64,000 bases of DNA from Ensifer aridi (GTDB taxonomy: Bacteria; Pseudomonadota; Alphaproteobacteria; Rhizobiales; Rhizobiaceae), in the NCBI RefSeq assembly GCF_002078505.1, contig NZ_LUAV01000031.1, positions 1 to 64,000 on the forward strand, read 5' to 3'. The translations under genes were made by a program, and so were the position numbers. Position 1 is the first letter of the stretch. Each line of letters begins with the position of its first letter. The notes under the pieces are model-generated. The model was given only the letters and a program-made list of their open reading frames with translations, had not been told where the DNA came from and ran no database searches. Of the stretch, positions 26,254-34,894 are shown one piece after another.

Positions 26254-26307
26254 GTGATGGAATGCAGACTGGCTGCGATCGTAGTGGGCGACATCGTCGG
26301 CTACACT
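26254..26307 (+). pseudogene. N-terminal stub of an adenylate/guanylate cyclase gene
   Basis: From the ATG at 26254 the frame encodes CRLAAIVVGDIVGYT, the characteristic first strand of rhizobial class III cyclases (usually RRLAAILAADVVGYS). The similarity ends abruptly after about 17 residues, and the rest of the frame is unrelated. The convergent DmeF gene ends at 26375. I read this as a gene truncated by a deletion. Confidence 0.55.
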
Positions 26308-26374
26308 TGTGAAGCGGGCCGTATATTGCTCAGTTCAAGAGTTATATCTGGCTGCATATTGCACAGCTCGGCGC

Positions 26375-27325
26375 TCACGTGCTGCAGTTCACTTCCACCG
26401 TCAGATGAGCAAGCTCGTGAACATGTGCAAGGCGGGCCTTGTAATGGTCCGGTTCTTTCGGCCGGACTGAGATGAGCGATAGGATCGCCGCGTAATGTCC
26501 AGGCCCGACCTGCCAGACGTGGAGATCTGTAATCCTATCGCCCTCGATCTCGATCACCTCGCGGATCTCTCGTTGGATGAGTTCGGCTTCTGGCACCCGG
26601 TCCAGCAGGACGCTGCCGGCGTCGTGCAAGAGACCCCACGACCAGCGCGCTATCACCAGAGCGCCTAAAATGCCCATCAACGGGTCGGCCCACAGCCAGC
26701 CATAGCTCCTTCCGACGAGCAGCGCGACGATCGCCAGGATCGAGGTCAGAGCGTCGGCGAGAACATGCAGATAGGCTGCGCGGAGGTTGTTGTCCCGGGC
26801 ATGGCCATCCTGTTGACTGTGTTCGTGTGCGTCATCGTGGGCATGGTGATGGCCATGATGGTCGTACGTCCGGTCGTCCTTCAGCAACCAGGCACTTACA
26901 AGATTTACGACCAGGCCGACAGCCGCCACCGCAATTGCCTGTTCGAATTGGATCGAGATCGGATTTGCGAAACGCAGCAGGCTTTCCCAGCCAATAAGGA
27001 GAGCGACGAGAGCCAGAACGACAGCGCTTGAGAAGCCTGCGAGATCGCCAAGTTTGCCCGTTCCGAACGTGAAGCGAGGATCGCCGGCATACCGGCGGGC
27101 ATACGAATAGGCAAGGGCGGTGATGAGCATGGCACCGGCATGCGTGGACATGTGCCATCCGTCGGCAACGAGCGCTAACGAGCCGTACACCGTGCCGGCG
27201 GAGATTTCGATCACCATCATGGTGGCGGTCAGCACAATGACGAGCCAGACCTTCCTCTCGTTACGCCGATGGTCAGCGCCGAGGAACACATGGTCGTGGT
27301 ACAGACCCGAGGTGGATGAAGCCAT
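26375..27325 (-). CDS. dmeF: Cation diffusion facilitator, DmeF-type Co/Ni efflux
   Basis: A 316-residue CDF transporter that exports divalent cations from the cytoplasm in exchange for protons. Six helices are predicted. Metal-site signatures are DGWHMSTHAGAM (helix II) and HVLADALTSI (helix V). A His/Asp-rich cytoplasmic loop (about 172-190, HHGHHHAHDDAHEH) is typical of DmeF. The C-terminal domain includes ITDLHVWQVGPGHYA. It follows, after 18 bp, a RcnR-type repressor on the same strand, the dmeRF arrangement described in Rhizobium leguminosarum, where it gives nickel and cobalt resistance. Confidence 0.93.
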   Translation of the reverse strand: MASSTSGLYHDHVFLGADHRRNERKVWLVIVLTATMMVIEISAGTVYGSLALVADGWHMSTHAGAMLITALAYSYARRYAGDPRFTFGTGKLGDLAGFSSAVVLALVALLIGWESLLRFANPISIQFEQAIAVAAVGLVVNLVSAWLLKDDRTYDHHGHHHAHDDAHEHSQQDGHARDNNLRAAYLHVLADALTSILAIVALLVGRSYGWLWADPLMGILGALVIARWSWGLLHDAGSVLLDRVPEAELIQREIREVIEIEGDRITDLHVWQVGPGHYAAILSLISVRPKEPDHYKARLAHVHELAHLTVEVNCST

Positions 27326-27343
27326 GGGATTTCCCTGCCAAAC

Positions 27344-27616
27344 TCACTTCAAATAGGTGCGGATGACCTCGATCATCTCCTCGGCCCCGTCCCGGCGGTC
27401 CGCCTCGGTCTCGACGTTAAGGACATGGCCCCGCAGGTGATCCTCCATCAGTTCCGCCGTCAACCCACTCATCGCACCTCGTATGGATGCGAGCTGCCGT
27501 AACACCTCACCGCAGGGTACTTCCGCTGCCAGAGCCTTTTCGACGCCATCGAGCTGCCCCTTCAGGCGCCGAACACGCGCAATGAGTTTTTCTTTTTGTC
27601 GGATGGTGTGGCCCAT
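27344..27616 (-). CDS. dmeR: DmeR, RcnR/CsoR-family metal-responsive repressor
   Basis: A 90-residue all-helical repressor. The RcnR metal-ligand set is intact at the standard positions: His3, Cys35, His60 and His64. This Cys/His/His/His pattern marks Ni/Co sensing rather than the copper-sensing Cys-His-Cys of CsoR. It lies 18 bp upstream of dmeF in one transcription unit. Metal binding should release it from a promoter in the 27617-27660 region and let the exporter be made. Confidence 0.93.
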   Translation of the reverse strand: MGHTIRQKEKLIARVRRLKGQLDGVEKALAAEVPCGEVLRQLASIRGAMSGLTAELMEDHLRGHVLNVETEADRRDGAEEMIEVIRTYLK

Positions 27617-27632
27617 GGTTCAGTCCCGGTAA

Positions 27633-27646
27633 TATAACCCTCTATA
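27633..27646. promoter_or_regulatory. Candidate DmeR operator
   Basis: TATA-ACCCTC-TATA: AT-rich arms around a C-rich tract, the general layout of RcnR/DmeR operators (AT-rich inverted arms flanking a G/C tract). It lies 17 bp upstream of the dmeR start. Assignment is by layout only. Confidence 0.45.
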
Positions 27647-27938
27647 CTACAGTGGGAGATGAAGGAAAAGCCTTGCAGCCGGACGAGGCGCGCTTGAACT
27701 GGCAGGTCGACGGAAAAGGATAGAGATCAGTATGAACGGCCTCGGCGCCGCCGCGAAACCGACACGCCGAGACTTTCCGAGCTATTCAAACGCGACGAGC
27801 GGCATCACGGTCAACTCAAGACGGGTCCACGCGGGCGATGCGGGCGGCGACAACTCTCCGGCATCGAGACTTTGTTGGCTCGGGCCGCAAGGATGCGTTC
27901 GTCGGAAGAGGATGCGCCGATTCCTGGCTCCATGGATG

Positions 27939-29165
27939 CTAAGCAGCTTTCGGCGCCCAGCTTGCGAATGGGTCCGGCAGATTGCGCCAGAGCTCGGGCG
28001 CAAACACCCGGCTATCGATGAGGCAAGCATCGAGCTCCGCCCGGATCCTCCACTCATCCATCGGGTCGGCGCCGATGAAGACGATCTCCTGCCGACGGTC
28101 GCCCCAGATCGGATCGAGATAGGGCCTCAGCATTTTCACGAAGCCGGCATCCTGCGGCCATTGCTCCCGCGGCACGGAGGACCACCACAGACCCATCTTG
28201 CCCGTCCTCACGAGAGCGCCCGCCTGGCTGATTTCACCGACGTGGTGTGGCCGCGTCGCCAGCCAGAAGAACCCCTTGGCGCGCACGACGCCCGGCCACG
28301 ACTTGTCGATGAAGGCCTGGAACCGCATGGGATCGAAAGGCTTCCTCGCCCGATAGACGAAGGAGCGAATGCCGTATTCTTCCGTTTCAGGGATGTGGTC
28401 CTTGAATCCGTGCAGTTCCTTGAACCAGAGGGGATGCGTCTCGGCTTTGGCGAAGTTGAAGCGGCCGGTACCCAGAACCTCCTTGAGGTCGACCTTGCCG
28501 AAGTCGGCTTCGATCAGCTTGGCGTCGGGATTCAGGCCAACGATGATTTTGCGCGCCGCGTCGCGTTCTTCCGGCGTGGCCGTGCCGATCTTGTTGAGGA
28601 TCATGACGTCGGCGAACTCGATCTGCTCGACCAGGAGATCGACGATGGTGCGGGTGTCGCCGTCGCCGGCCGTCTCGCCGCCGTCGGACAGGAAATCCGC
28701 CGAGCTGTAGTCTTTCAGCAGGTTTGCGGCGTCGACAACCGTCACCATCGTGTCGAGCCTTGCCACGTCCGACAGGCTTTGCCCGCTCTCGTCGCGGAAA
28801 TCGAAGGTTGCGGCCACCGGGAGCGGTTCGGCGATGCCGGTCGATTCAATCAACAGGTAATCGAACCGGCCCTGTTCGGCTAGCGCGCGGACTTCCTTCA
28901 GCAGGTCGTCGCGCAGCGTGCAACAGATGCAGCCGTTGGTCATCTCGACGAGCTGCTCTTGCGTGCGCGAAAGATTGGCGCCGCCGTCGCGCACGAGCGC
29001 GGCGTCGATATTGACCTCACTCATGTCGTTGACGATGAGCGCGACGCGCATACCCTGTCGATTGGCAAGGATGTGGTTGAGGAGCGTGGTCTTGCCGGCG
29101 CCAAGGAAGCCGGAGAGAACGGTGACGGGAAGTTTGTTCGTCAATTCAAGATTCCTGTTTAACAT
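27939..29165 (-). CDS. COG0523 (CobW-like) GTPase, ZagA/YciC-like subgroup
   Basis: A G3E GTPase of about 408 residues thought to deliver zinc to client enzymes during limitation. Walker [10 protein letters not shown] lies near the N terminus and the metal motif GCICC (Cys-x-Cys-Cys) near 65-70. The G4 site reads LNKIG rather than NKxD. The C-terminal CobW_C domain contains RGxFWLATRP-like and [12 protein letters not shown] blocks. Start uncertain: ATG at 29165, or a TTG 8 codons on with AGGA upstream. It follows zur by 22 bp on the same strand, so it is probably in a zur-cobW transcript. Confidence 0.9.
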   Translation of the reverse strand: MLNRNLELTNKLPVTVLSGFLGAGKTTLLNHILANRQGMRVALIVNDMSEVNIDAALVRDGGANLSRTQEQLVEMTNGCICCTLRDDLLKEVRALAEQGRFDYLLIESTGIAEPLPVAATFDFRDESGQSLSDVARLDTMVTVVDAANLLKDYSSADFLSDGGETAGDGDTRTIVDLLVEQIEFADVMILNKIGTATPEERDAARKIIVGLNPDAKLIEADFGKVDLKEVLGTGRFNFAKAETHPLWFKELHGFKDHIPETEEYGIRSFVYRARKPFDPMRFQAFIDKSWPGVVRAKGFFWLATRPHHVGEISQAGALVRTGKMGLWWSSVPREQWPQDAGFVKMLRPYLDPIWGDRRQEIVFIGADPMDEWRIRAELDACLIDSRVFAPELWRNLPDPFASWAPKAA

Positions 29166-29187
29166 CGATCGGGGTGTTCCGACTGGA

Positions 29188-29601
29188 TCAATGGCAATCG
29201 GCACAGAGGCCGTGGACTTCAATCGTCGTGGTCCTGATCTTAAAGCCGCTGCTTCGCGCATGTCTGGTCAACGCGTCTTCGATTTTTGTGTCGTGGAATT
29301 CGTTGACCTTTCCGCAGGCCTCGCAGATCTCGAAGGCGGTGATCCGCGGATGGATTTGCCCGCGTAGCGAGTGACAGCAGACGACAAAAGCGTTCATGCT
29401 TTCCAGACGGTGGACTCGGCCGGTTTTCAGCAGCCTGTCGAGCGCTCGATAGACCTGGAGCGGCGCCTTTAGGCCGTGTTCACGCAGACGGTCGAGGATA
29501 CTGTAGGCGCTGAGCGGTTGCGCGGACGATTGCAACACCGCGAGCACGAGGCTCTGGTTCTTCGTCAGCTTCAGCGCGTCAGCATGGGTGGTCTGCGGCA
29601 T
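29188..29601 (-). CDS. zur: Zur, Fur-family zinc uptake repressor
   Basis: A 137-residue Fur-superfamily repressor. The winged helix comprises about residues 10-75 ([33 protein letters not shown]). Structural zinc cysteines form CxxC pairs at CEAC (about 93-96) and CADC (near the C terminus). The regulatory-site candidates include [12 protein letters not shown] and [15 protein letters not shown]. The setting among zinc-uptake and zinc-GTPase genes supports Zur rather than Fur or PerR. It should bind the two palindromes at 32028-32069 when zinc is sufficient. Confidence 0.93.
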   Translation of the reverse strand: MPQTTHADALKLTKNQSLVLAVLQSSAQPLSAYSILDRLREHGLKAPLQVYRALDRLLKTGRVHRLESMNAFVVCCHSLRGQIHPRITAFEICEACGKVNEFHDTKIEDALTRHARSSGFKIRTTTIEVHGLCADCH

Positions 29602-29672
29602 TCTTCTCTCCCGAACAGGTTGTCCAAGTGGTCCGGAACTGACGCCCAGTTCCGGACCACGGCATCATCGCT

Positions 29673-30908
29673 TCAGTGCGATGCGCCCGAACCACCGATA
29701 GCGACGATCGAGAACGGCTGGCCTTCGACTGCGATGGTGCGTGTCTCTTTAAGGGTTTCGGCATCGATGACCCGGACAAGCGAGTGCCGCGGGTCGGTGA
29801 TGGCGATCTGGCCATCGGCCACGGCCAGACGTGGACGGGGGTCGCGCCAATGGCCATCCTTGCTATAGGGCTCGGTCACCTTGCCCTTGCGAACGATCTC
29901 GCCCTTGACCACGTCCAGCACGTGAAGATCGCCGTCCTCCGTCAGGATGTAGGCATTGCGTGGCGTCGCAGGGTCAAGGCGGAAATCGACCCTGCGGGTC
30001 GGAAGCTCAACCAGCCGGTAGGGTTGCTTGCTGTCCGGGTCGATGAGCACGACCTTGTCCTCGCCGTAGTTACCGAGGAAGAACTGCATCGCCTTGCCGC
30101 CCAACAGGGTTCCCGTATGGCCCTTCGGGAAATCCGCGGGATAGGGAAGCATTTCCAGCTTCGGCCCATCGATACCGCCAGGGCGCGCAATGAGGATACC
30201 CTCTTTGCAGCCAAAGGCGACGAGGCGCGCGGAGGTCGCCTCACCATGAAGGTCGGTGCATTTGGCTATGTCGCCGACCTGGTGGCCGTTTTCATCGATG
30301 ACACGCAGACCGACGCGCGGGGGCAACTCATCCGGCTTAGTCTCAACCTCAGTATTGGGCACAGATACCAGCACGTAGCGTCCTAAGGTGACTGCAACAC
30401 CGTGATGGGGCTTGGTTGCATCGACCGTGCGGACCTCGGCCTTGCCCTCGAGCAACGCCGCTTCATCGACAATGTCGGCTTTGCCATCACGGTCATAAAA
30501 CAGGATTGCGTGGTCGTCGTGCGGAACGACATGGACCGGGCGCTTGCCCTCGAAGGTTACCGGGATAAGCGCAACATCCGACACACCGAGGTCGCGATGC
30601 TCACCATGATCGGAAAACACAATTCCAGTCTTGATGACATGCACGACGTCATGATCCGACTGCGTCGCGAACACCGTCTGTCCGGATGCGCTCGCCGTGA
30701 GCGCCGCATAGCCTTTCACGTCGTAGCGGCCGAGTTCCTTGCCCTCAGAAAAGTCGATGGCTCGAACGACTGGGTGCGTGTGATCGGCGACGAAGATCCG
30801 CCAAACCTCTTGCGTTTCGTGGTCTTCGGCGAGCGCGCCCTGGGCCGCAAACACGAGGGTCGCGGCCACTGCCGTCAGTAGGCGGCTTCGAGTGAGAGAC
30901 AATCTCAT
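29673..30908 (-). CDS. aztD: AztD, periplasmic zinc metallochaperone
   Basis: A periplasmic protein of about 411 residues, started at MRLSLTRSRLL, which gives a clean signal peptide ending AQGALA. The mature part is a beta-propeller with many His residues, including the N-terminal DHETQEVWRIFVADHTHP and HVVPHDDHAILFYD. It matches AztD of Paracoccus denitrificans, which passes zinc to the binding protein AztC. It lies 50 bp after a COG0523 gene on the same strand, opposite the aztABC operon, and behind the Zur-like sites. Confidence 0.88.
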   Translation of the reverse strand: MRLSLTRSRLLTAVAATLVFAAQGALAEDHETQEVWRIFVADHTHPVVRAIDFSEGKELGRYDVKGYAALTASASGQTVFATQSDHDVVHVIKTGIVFSDHGEHRDLGVSDVALIPVTFEGKRPVHVVPHDDHAILFYDRDGKADIVDEAALLEGKAEVRTVDATKPHHGVAVTLGRYVLVSVPNTEVETKPDELPPRVGLRVIDENGHQVGDIAKCTDLHGEATSARLVAFGCKEGILIARPGGIDGPKLEMLPYPADFPKGHTGTLLGGKAMQFFLGNYGEDKVVLIDPDSKQPYRLVELPTRRVDFRLDPATPRNAYILTEDGDLHVLDVVKGEIVRKGKVTEPYSKDGHWRDPRPRLAVADGQIAITDPRHSLVRVIDAETLKETRTIAVEGQPFSIVAIGGSGASH

Positions 30909-30958
30909 TGGGTTTCTTCCTTTACTGAAACTGTTGTGATTGGAGGGCTTGCGCGAAG

Positions 30959-31948
30959 CTACTCGGCGGCTTCTCGCGTCGCGCGGCAATTGCAAAAGCC
31001 GTGGCTGATGATGTCCTTCGGAAGGTTGCGTCCGATGAAGACGAGGCGAGTTATCCGCTCTTCACCGGTTTTCCATGGACGTTGATGATCGCCTTCCATC
31101 AGCATGTGCACGCCCTGGACGACGTACCTGTCGTCGTCTCCGGCAAACGAGACGATCCCCTTCATTCGCAGCATGTCAGTGCCGAAGCGCTGGACTGTGG
31201 TCTGGAGCCAATTGAAGAACTTGGTCGGATCCATCGGCTCCCGCTCGACGAGTGAGAAGCTCGTCACATGATCGTCGTGATCATGCTCATGTTCCTCATC
31301 GAGGAAGTCGGGCTCCACTTCGAGAATGCGATCGAGATCGAAGGCCTTGCGATCCAACAAGCTGGCAATATCGAGATTGCAGCGTTCGGAGCGCAGAATG
31401 CTGGCTGTCGGATTGATGCGCCGAATCCGCTCTTCGACGGAGGTTATCGCCGCCTCCGCTACGAGATCGATCTTGTTGAGGATGATGGTGTCGGCGAATG
31501 CCAGTTGTTCCTGGGCCTCGTGCGCCCGGTCGATCTCGCCGAGCAGGTGCCTGGCATCGACAACGGTGATGATCGAATCGAGGCGTGTCTTTGACCGAAC
31601 GTCCTCATCGACGAAGAAGGTCTGCGCCACGGGCGCGGGGTCTGCGAGGCCGGTGGTCTCAATGAGTATGCCGTCGAAGCGGTCGCGGCGACGCATCAGC
31701 GTTTCGATGATGCGGATAAGGTCGCCGCGCACCGTGCAGCAAATGCAGCCATTGTTCATTTCAAAGACTTCTTCGTCCGCATCGACGATGAGATCGTTGT
31801 CGATGCCGACCTCGCCGAACTCGTTGACGATGACGGCGAACTTCTTTCCGTGCGGCTCCGACAGGATGCGGTTCAGAAGCGTGGTTTTGCCCGCGCCAAG
31901 ATAGCCCGTGAGCACTGTGACAGGGGTTGGCTCGCTCTGCTTCGGCAT
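30959..31948 (-). CDS. COG0523 (CobW-like) GTPase, second copy
   Basis: A 329-residue G3E GTPase, started at the ATG of MPKQSEPTPV behind GAGGAG. Motifs: Walker A GYLGAGKTT, metal motif GCICC (about 66), G4 LNKID, and a His/Asp-rich linker EEHEHDHDDH (about 217-226) that probably binds zinc. CobW_C domain at the C terminus, ending with CNCR. It is the first gene left of the divergent Zur-like promoter and is followed by aztD after 50 bp, so zinc-starvation expression is expected. Role inferred: zinc allocation. Confidence 0.92.
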   Translation of the reverse strand: MPKQSEPTPVTVLTGYLGAGKTTLLNRILSEPHGKKFAVIVNEFGEVGIDNDLIVDADEEVFEMNNGCICCTVRGDLIRIIETLMRRRDRFDGILIETTGLADPAPVAQTFFVDEDVRSKTRLDSIITVVDARHLLGEIDRAHEAQEQLAFADTIILNKIDLVAEAAITSVEERIRRINPTASILRSERCNLDIASLLDRKAFDLDRILEVEPDFLDEEHEHDHDDHVTSFSLVEREPMDPTKFFNWLQTTVQRFGTDMLRMKGIVSFAGDDDRYVVQGVHMLMEGDHQRPWKTGEERITRLVFIGRNLPKDIISHGFCNCRATREAAE

Positions 31949-32027
31949 AGTTGATCTCCTCAATTAACGGGCTCTGACACCGCCGACCGGGTTTCCCGTC
32001 GGGCTTAGTTCACGTGTCTTGAGATAC

Positions 32028-32040
32028 GTTATTACGTAAC
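32028..32040. promoter_or_regulatory. Zur-like palindrome 1
   Basis: GTTATTACGTAAC, an AT-rich GTTA/TAAC dyad like alphaproteobacterial Zur boxes. It lies in the 153-bp gap between the divergent cobW-aztD and aztABC units. Confidence 0.72.
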
Positions 32041-32056
32041 ATTTCATTTGACGAAC

Positions 32057-32069
32057 GTAATAACATTAC
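32057..32069. promoter_or_regulatory. Zur-like palindrome 2
   Basis: GTAATAACATTAC: GTAAT and ATTAC arms around three bases, 29 bp from the first palindrome (centre to centre). Two sites so close could each serve one direction or bind cooperating dimers. Confidence 0.75.
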
Positions 32070-32101
32070 ATATGCAGTCGCTGTCAATCCCAGAGGACGC
32101 G

Positions 32102-32899
32102 ATGACCGACATTTGCCTAGAATTCAAAAATCTGACGCTCGGCTACCAAGGCCATGCTGCTGTTCACCACCTGAGGGGCACTGCCGAGCGCGGTGTTCTG
32201 ACTGCGATCGTCGGCGCCAATGGATCAGGCAAGTCGACCCTGATGAAGGGGATCGCCGGCATCCTGAAGCCGATCAGCGGCACCTGCGAGCAGCACTTCG
32301 GGCGGCTGGCCTATCTTCCGCAGCAATCGGAATTGGACCGGACCTTTCCAGCGCGCGTTGTCGACCTAGTATCCCTTGGCTTCTGGCAGGACCGGGGATT
32401 CCTAGGCCGCATTACCGGCAAGGACAGGGCGAAACTTGCGGGGTGCCTCGATGTCGTCGGACTGACCGGCTTTGAGAAGCGCCCTCTCGACAGTCTGTCC
32501 GGGGGGCAAATGCAGCGCGCTCTATTTGCGCGGACGATGCTCCAGGATGCCGATCTGATCCTGCTGGACGAGCCCTTTAATGCAGTCGACGGGCGGACGA
32601 TCCAAGATCTGATTCGTCTGATCAAGAAGTGGGCCGCGCAGCGGCGCACGGTGCTTTGCGTACTCCACGATCATGCGCTTGTGCGCGAGCATTTTCCGCG
32701 CACGCTGCTGATTGCCCGCAAGCTGGTGGCCTGGGGGCCGACATCGGATGTCCTGACCTCGGAGAACCTGTCGCGTGCACGGAACTTCCAGGAAGCATGG
32801 GACGAGAACGCCGGTTGGTGCGAGGACGAGCGGCCGGGTTTCAGTCCCACTCACGAGCCGGACGCTGGTCGTAAGCAAAGGGTTGCCGCCAATGTATGA
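32102..32899 (+). CDS. aztA: AztA, zinc ABC importer ATPase
   Basis: A 265-residue ABC ATPase. I start at the ATG of MTDICLEF behind AGAGG; a start at 32048 would place the operator inside the gene. Motifs: Walker A GANGSGKST (about 38-46), Q-loop YLPQQ, signature LSGGQMQRAL, Walker B LILLDEPFNAVD, switch His in LHDHAL. The closest family is the Mn/Zn (ZnuC/AztA) group. It overlaps aztB by 8 bp and is behind the Zur-like sites, so it should be induced by zinc shortage. Confidence 0.92.
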   Translation: MTDICLEFKNLTLGYQGHAAVHHLRGTAERGVLTAIVGANGSGKSTLMKGIAGILKPISGTCEQHFGRLAYLPQQSELDRTFPARVVDLVSLGFWQDRGFLGRITGKDRAKLAGCLDVVGLTGFEKRPLDSLSGGQMQRALFARTMLQDADLILLDEPFNAVDGRTIQDLIRLIKKWAAQRRTVLCVLHDHALVREHFPRTLLIARKLVAWGPTSDVLTSENLSRARNFQEAWDENAGWCEDERPGFSPTHEPDAGRKQRVAANV

Positions 32900-33758
32900 C
32901 AGTTTGCTCGGCCCCTTCCTGCAATACGGCTTCATGCAGCGGGCGCTGCTTGGTTCTGTGGTTCTTTCCGTCAGTTGCGCGCCCGTTGGCGTGTTTCTGA
33001 TGCTTCGACGCATGAGCCTCACCGGTGATGCAATGTCGCACGCCATCCTGCCAGGGGCCGCACTCGGCTTTCTCCTCTTCGGGCTCGACATCCTGCCAAT
33101 GACGATAGGTGGGCTGGTGGTTGGCCTGGTTGTTGCACTCGGCTCCGGGCTGGTGTCGCGCTTCACGGTCCAGAAGGAGGATGCCTCGATGGCCGCCTTC
33201 TACCTGATCTCACTGGCCGCGGGTGTTCTTCTGGTTTCATGGCGTGGGTCGAGCGTCGATCTGATGCATGTGCTGTTCGGCTCCGTACTCGCCCTGAATG
33301 ACGAGGCGATCGGCTTGATCGTAAGCATCGCCGCAGTCACCTTCCTCGCCTTCGGGCTTTGCTGGCGCGCGCTCGTGGCCGAATGCCTCGATCCTCTCTT
33401 CTTGCGATCGGTCAGCCGGTTCGGCGGGCCAGTCCACTTGCTGTTCCTGGTGTTGGTGGTGCTTAATCTCGTCGGCGGATTTCAGGCGCTGGGCACGCTG
33501 CTGTCCGTCGGTCTGATGATGCTGCCGGCGGTGGCAGCCCGCTTCTGGTCAAACGATGTCCGCACCTTGTGCCTGATCGCCATCGTCATCGCCGTGGTTT
33601 CGTCGCTCGGCGGCCTCCTCCTTTCCTATCACGCATCGATGCCGTCCGGACCGGCCATCATCATGGCCGCCGGGGGCGCATACATCCTGTCTACTATCTT
33701 CGGCCGAAGAGGCGTGCTGGCGAGCGCGCTGCCGTCGCGCCGCCATAGATCTGCCTGA
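32892..33758 (+). CDS. aztB: AztB, zinc ABC importer permease
   Basis: A 288-residue ABC-3 family membrane permease with about eight helices, started at the ATG overlapping the end of aztA. The family block SLTGDAMSHAILPGAALGF (about 44-62) is the cytoplasmic coupling segment typical of ZnuB/MntB proteins. LLSVGLMMLPAVAARFWS appears in the C half. It would form a dimer with AztA and receive zinc from AztC. Operon order aztA-aztB-aztC with an 8-bp overlap and a 19-bp gap. Confidence 0.93.
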   Translation: MYDSLLGPFLQYGFMQRALLGSVVLSVSCAPVGVFLMLRRMSLTGDAMSHAILPGAALGFLLFGLDILPMTIGGLVVGLVVALGSGLVSRFTVQKEDASMAAFYLISLAAGVLLVSWRGSSVDLMHVLFGSVLALNDEAIGLIVSIAAVTFLAFGLCWRALVAECLDPLFLRSVSRFGGPVHLLFLVLVVLNLVGGFQALGTLLSVGLMMLPAVAARFWSNDVRTLCLIAIVIAVVSSLGGLLLSYHASMPSGPAIIMAAGGAYILSTIFGRRGVLASALPSRRHRSA

Positions 33759-33777
33759 TCAACAGAAGGAGACTTCC

Positions 33778-34761
33778 ATGTTCACGACACTACGCCTCGC
33801 AACCTATGCCAGCCTTCTGACCCTTGGCGGCCTCGCGTCCAGCGCGTCTGCTGCCAATCTAAAGGTCGTCGCCAGCTTCTCCATCATCGCCGATTTCGCG
33901 AAGAACGTGGGCGGCGATCGGGTTGAAATCTCGACGCTGGTACCGGTTGACGGCGACGCCCACGTCTACGAACCGCGCCCGGCCGATGCGGCCGCCCTGG
34001 AGCGCGCCGATGTCATTCTGGTCAACGGTCTTCAGTTCGAAGGCTTCATGTCGCGCCTGGTCGAGACGAGTGGCACCAAGGCTCCCGTCGTCGAGGTGAG
34101 CAAGGGCATCGAACCACTGAAGACTGCGGAGGAAGAGCATGCTCATCACGAAGGCGAGGAGCATGCGAAGGCCGAAGAACATGTCAACACCAGCGACGAC
34201 CATGGCCATGAAGGTCATCACCATCATGGCGAGTTCGATCCGCACGCTTGGCAGTCGATCCACAATGCCAGAATCTACGTGAAGAACATCGCCGACGCCT
34301 TCTGCCAAGCCGACAAGGCTGGTTGCGCGACATACACGGCCAACTCGGAAGCCTATCGCGCCAAGCTCGGCGAGTTGGAGACGGAGGTGAACGCCGCAAT
34401 CGACGCCATTCCGCAGGACAAGCGCACCATCATCACCTCGCATGATGCGTTCGGCTATTTCGAGCACGACTACGGTCTTAAGTTCATCGCACCTGAGGGC
34501 GTCTCGACGGAAGCGGAAGCATCCGCCGCCGACGTCGCCCGGCTCGTCGATCAGGTGAAGGAGGACAAGGCCTCGGCAATCTTTGTCGAGAGCATCACCA
34601 ATCCCCGCCTCGTCGACCAGATCGCGAGCGAAACCGGTCTGAAGGTCGGCGGGACGCTCTATTCCGACGCGCTCTCCAGCCAAGAGGGTCCGGCATCCAC
34701 CTACATCGACATGTTCCGCTACAACGTGAACACCATCAAGGCTGCCATTCTCGGAAGCTAA
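33778..34761 (+). CDS. aztC: AztC, periplasmic zinc-binding protein
   Basis: A 327-residue cluster A-I (ZnuA-like) solute-binding protein. The signal peptide ends ASSASA. Zinc ligands expected from the family: His in DGDAHVYEPRP (about 61), the His in FDPHAWQS (about 157), His in SHDAFGYF (about 221) and a late Asp in YSDALS (about 300). A flexible His/Glu/Asp-rich loop at about 120-150 (HAHHEGEEHAKAEEH, HGHEGHHHHGE) would collect zinc and accept it from AztD. GAAGGAGA precedes the ATG. Confidence 0.94.
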   Translation: MFTTLRLATYASLLTLGGLASSASAANLKVVASFSIIADFAKNVGGDRVEISTLVPVDGDAHVYEPRPADAAALERADVILVNGLQFEGFMSRLVETSGTKAPVVEVSKGIEPLKTAEEEHAHHEGEEHAKAEEHVNTSDDHGHEGHHHHGEFDPHAWQSIHNARIYVKNIADAFCQADKAGCATYTANSEAYRAKLGELETEVNAAIDAIPQDKRTIITSHDAFGYFEHDYGLKFIAPEGVSTEAEASAADVARLVDQVKEDKASAIFVESITNPRLVDQIASETGLKVGGTLYSDALSSQEGPASTYIDMFRYNVNTIKAAILGS

Positions 34762-34768
34762 CCCGAGG

Positions 34769-34794
34769 GCCTGCCCGGCGCCGGTCGGGCAAGC
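34769..34794 (+). promoter_or_regulatory. Intercistronic hairpin
   Basis: GCCTGCCCG and CGGGCAAGC (34769-34777, 34786-34794) form a 9-bp stem with one mismatch and an 8-nt loop, just after aztC. No T-run follows, so it more likely protects or partly terminates the aztABC message than ends it. Confidence 0.5.
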
Positions 34795-34894
34795 CCGTTG
34801 AACACCCGTGTGAACCAATGTGGGACGCGATCGCGACATGATTGCCGGACTGTTCAAGCGGCGCAATGCGGTGCCCGAGAGATCGGAGAAGTGC

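Noticed and set aside
27732-28883. Plus-strand frame of 383 codons opposite the first COG0523 GTPase
   Set aside because: It is a shadow of the GTPase gene, which has Walker A, CxCC and CobW_C blocks on the minus strand.
34769-34794. Calling the hairpin after aztC a full intrinsic terminator
   Set aside because: It has a stem mismatch and no T-run, and the next gene on the same strand belongs to the same functional group.
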